64,000 bases of DNA from Thalassovita mediterranea. GTDB taxonomy: Bacteria; Pseudomonadota; Alphaproteobacteria; Rhodobacterales; Rhodobacteraceae. The translations under genes and the position numbers were made by a program. A model generated the notes under the pieces. That model was not told the DNA's origin, made no database searches, and saw only the letters and a program-made list of their open reading frames with translations. The DNA is taken from assembly GCF_001458435.1 (NCBI RefSeq), contig NZ_CYSF01000017.1, positions 1 through 64,000 of the forward strand, written 5' to 3'. Of this stretch, positions 62,638 to 64,000 are shown piece after piece; the stretch's first letter is position 1; each line of letters opens with the position of its first letter.

Positions 62638-62719
62638 TCGCACCGTCTGCCCTTGCAGACCTCCCCCCCACATCCTACCCTGCGCCCGACCAAATCCAAT
62701 TTACCGGAGCGCCGATACA

Positions 62720-63295
62720 ATGGCCCTGCTAGACCTTGATGCGCGATGGCGCCGTTTCAACGATCCAACGCGCCCTTGCCCCCTTTGGAACGGGCACTTT
62801 TCCGGCATTTTCGACATCGGCTTTGAACATCCGGCCAGCTGGCCCCATGCACCGCGTGGGGATGAACCCTTTGCCAAGGTGGGCGATGACCAACTGACCG
62901 CAGATCTGTGTCGTGTGGGTGATCAACGCTTTATCCGCGCGGTGATCTCGCTGGCCGTGCAGGGATCGGACGATGAGTGCCTGCACATCTCCCCTTGGGT
63001 AGAGGTCGCGCCAGAGGTGTTTTATGCCTACCTAGACAGTTTTGACGGCACCGCAGACACGCCGCCCGCGGATTGTGACGCTGTACTGACCAACCAACTG
63101 CCGGGCTTTGAGGCGGAAACAGAGGCGCCGCTGCCTGTCACTCTGCATTTCCCCAGCGCAGATGCCCGCCCAATGGCCATCAGCGCGGACTGCGATCTGG
63201 CCACCGCCCAAGAGAACGGGATCAGTTTCGACCAGCTGTTGGATATCTATGCAGCCTTCGGGCAGGACATCCGGCCGCATCTCGCGCAGGACTGA
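62720..63295 (+). CDS. DUF2199-like protein
   Basis: 191 residues, acidic and soluble. Features include HFSGIFDIGFEHPASWP, CRVGDQRFIRAVISLAVQG, CLHISPWVEVAPEVFYAYLDSF and LPVTLHFPSADARPMAISAD. The pattern fits DUF2199, a family without known activity (members often begin with CxxC metal sites, absent here). ATG 62720 follows a GGAG-like site. The C-terminus (GISFDQLLDIYAAFGQDIRPHL) is helical. Confidence 0.65.
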   Translation: MALLDLDARWRRFNDPTRPCPLWNGHFSGIFDIGFEHPASWPHAPRGDEPFAKVGDDQLTADLCRVGDQRFIRAVISLAVQGSDDECLHISPWVEVAPEVFYAYLDSFDGTADTPPADCDAVLTNQLPGFEAETEAPLPVTLHFPSADARPMAISADCDLATAQENGISFDQLLDIYAAFGQDIRPHLAQD

Positions 63296-63341
63296 CGGCT
63301 TCCCTCTTGACCTTGCCCCTAATTGATCGCACATCACCGTT

Positions 63342-63989
63342 ATGACACAGAAAATCGCACTTATCACCGGCGCGTCCCGCGGCCTTGGCGCAGGTCTGGC
63401 AGAAGCTTTGGCGCAGACCCACCATATCGTTGCCGTGGCCCGCACCACTGGCGCACTGGAAGAGCTGGACGACCGTATTCAGGCCGCTGGCGGTCAGGCG
63501 ACGCTTGCGCCAATGGACATCACCAATCCCGATGCAATGGCGCAGCTGTGCCGGTCGATCTATGACCGCTGGGGCAGTGTTGATCTGTGGGCCCACACCG
63601 CAATCCATGCCGCCCCGCTGGCACCGGCACAGTTCATTGATGCCAAGGATTGGGACAAATCCGTCAACATCAACGTCACCGCAACCGGTCGTCTGATCAC
63701 CTATGTCGCGCCCCTGCTGGGTGAGGCTGGTACAGCCCTGTTCTTTGAGGATCAGCGCGGCGGGCAGAAGTTCTTTGGTGCTTATGGTGCGACCAAATCG
63801 GCGCAGATGGATCTGGCACGATCTTGGGCTGCAGAAACGGCCAACACCGGACCCAAGGTGCATTTGCTGGCCCCGAAACCGCTGGCAACAGCAAACCGCG
63901 CCCGTTTCTTCCCCGGTGAACCGCGCGATGAACTGGCGGCCCCTGCCGAAGAGGCCAAGCGCCTGCTCGCAACGCTGGATCTGGGCTAA
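63342..63989 (+). CDS. Short-chain dehydrogenase/reductase with an altered active site
   Basis: 215 residues. The NAD(P) fold is clear: ALITGASRGLGAGLAEALA (residues about 6-24), with AVARTT after strand 2. Tyr and Lys of the catalytic YxxxK are present (GAYGATKSAQ, about residue 147). The strand that normally ends in the catalytic Ser reads GTALFFEDQRGG, so Ser is missing. It is also shorter than the usual 240-250 residues. It may be a binding protein or act on an unusual substrate. It ends 11 bases before the end of the window. Confidence 0.85.
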   Translation: MTQKIALITGASRGLGAGLAEALAQTHHIVAVARTTGALEELDDRIQAAGGQATLAPMDITNPDAMAQLCRSIYDRWGSVDLWAHTAIHAAPLAPAQFIDAKDWDKSVNINVTATGRLITYVAPLLGEAGTALFFEDQRGGQKFFGAYGATKSAQMDLARSWAAETANTGPKVHLLAPKPLATANRARFFPGEPRDELAAPAEEAKRLLATLDLG

Positions 63990-64000
63990 ACACCTGTGAC

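Noticed and set aside
1-64000. CRISPR arrays, prophage, toxin-antitoxin or restriction systems
   Set aside because: No spaced direct repeats, phage structural genes or recognisable defence genes were found on either strand.

Overview
The window reads as chromosomal DNA of a marine Rhodobacteraceae (Roseobacter-group alphaproteobacterium). The signs are high G+C, gamma-type flagellar gene order with a sigma-54-like promoter, a NasS/NasT-controlled nitrate assimilation operon, TRAP transport, an imelysin/HemP iron locus, Cox-like molybdoenzyme maturation genes and an NDH-2-SelD fusion. All identifications come from reading the sequence; no database search was possible.

Layout. 1-2305: an IS21-family element (istB cut by the window edge, istA intact, both minus). 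It ends inside the 5' part of fliM, leaving a fliM remnant without start or N-terminus. 2306-7339: fliM remnant, fliN, then a sigma-54-like promoter and the export-apparatus run fliO-fliP-fliQ-fliR-flhB and a small membrane protein, closed by a strong terminator. 7566-8728: a small membrane protein and an FAH-family hydrolase (minus). 8954-12447: nadA-nadB-nadC. 12591-26467: nasT-nasS, a leader with a terminator and an ANTAR-type hexaloop hairpin, nrtA, nrtB, a fused double ATPase, a globin, nirB, nirD, nasA and cysG, a complete route from external nitrate to ammonium including siroheme supply. 26538-29804: NDH-2-SelD fusion convergent with mnmH (selenouridine in tRNA). 30017-35480: a small ORF, hemP, imelysin, a di-heme protein, a second imelysin and a DUF1513 protein. 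35711-38855: TRAP transporter (minus).

39078-43743 (minus): MoxR/CoxD-like ATPase, a small crystallin-J1-like protein, a CoxE-like VWA protein, an XdhC/CoxI-like protein and a molybdopterin-binding protein, with no molybdoenzyme nearby. 44018-50368: a compact operon of three related family-2 glycosyltransferases, a sulfotransferase and a degenerate-sulfotransferase/glycosyltransferase fusion, followed by an alpha/beta-hydrolase-like protein. This is the least understood locus here. 50417-64000: mostly housekeeping: pyrC, pyrE, dnaB, alr coupled to an MlaE/MlaF pair, two small membrane proteins (one PqiA-like), radA, cvpA, purF, and at the end several small uncharacterised genes and an SDR.

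No tRNA, rRNA, CRISPR array or prophage was recognised. Two long palindromic intergenic repeats, after nirD and after the DUF1513 gene, look like dispersed repeat units.
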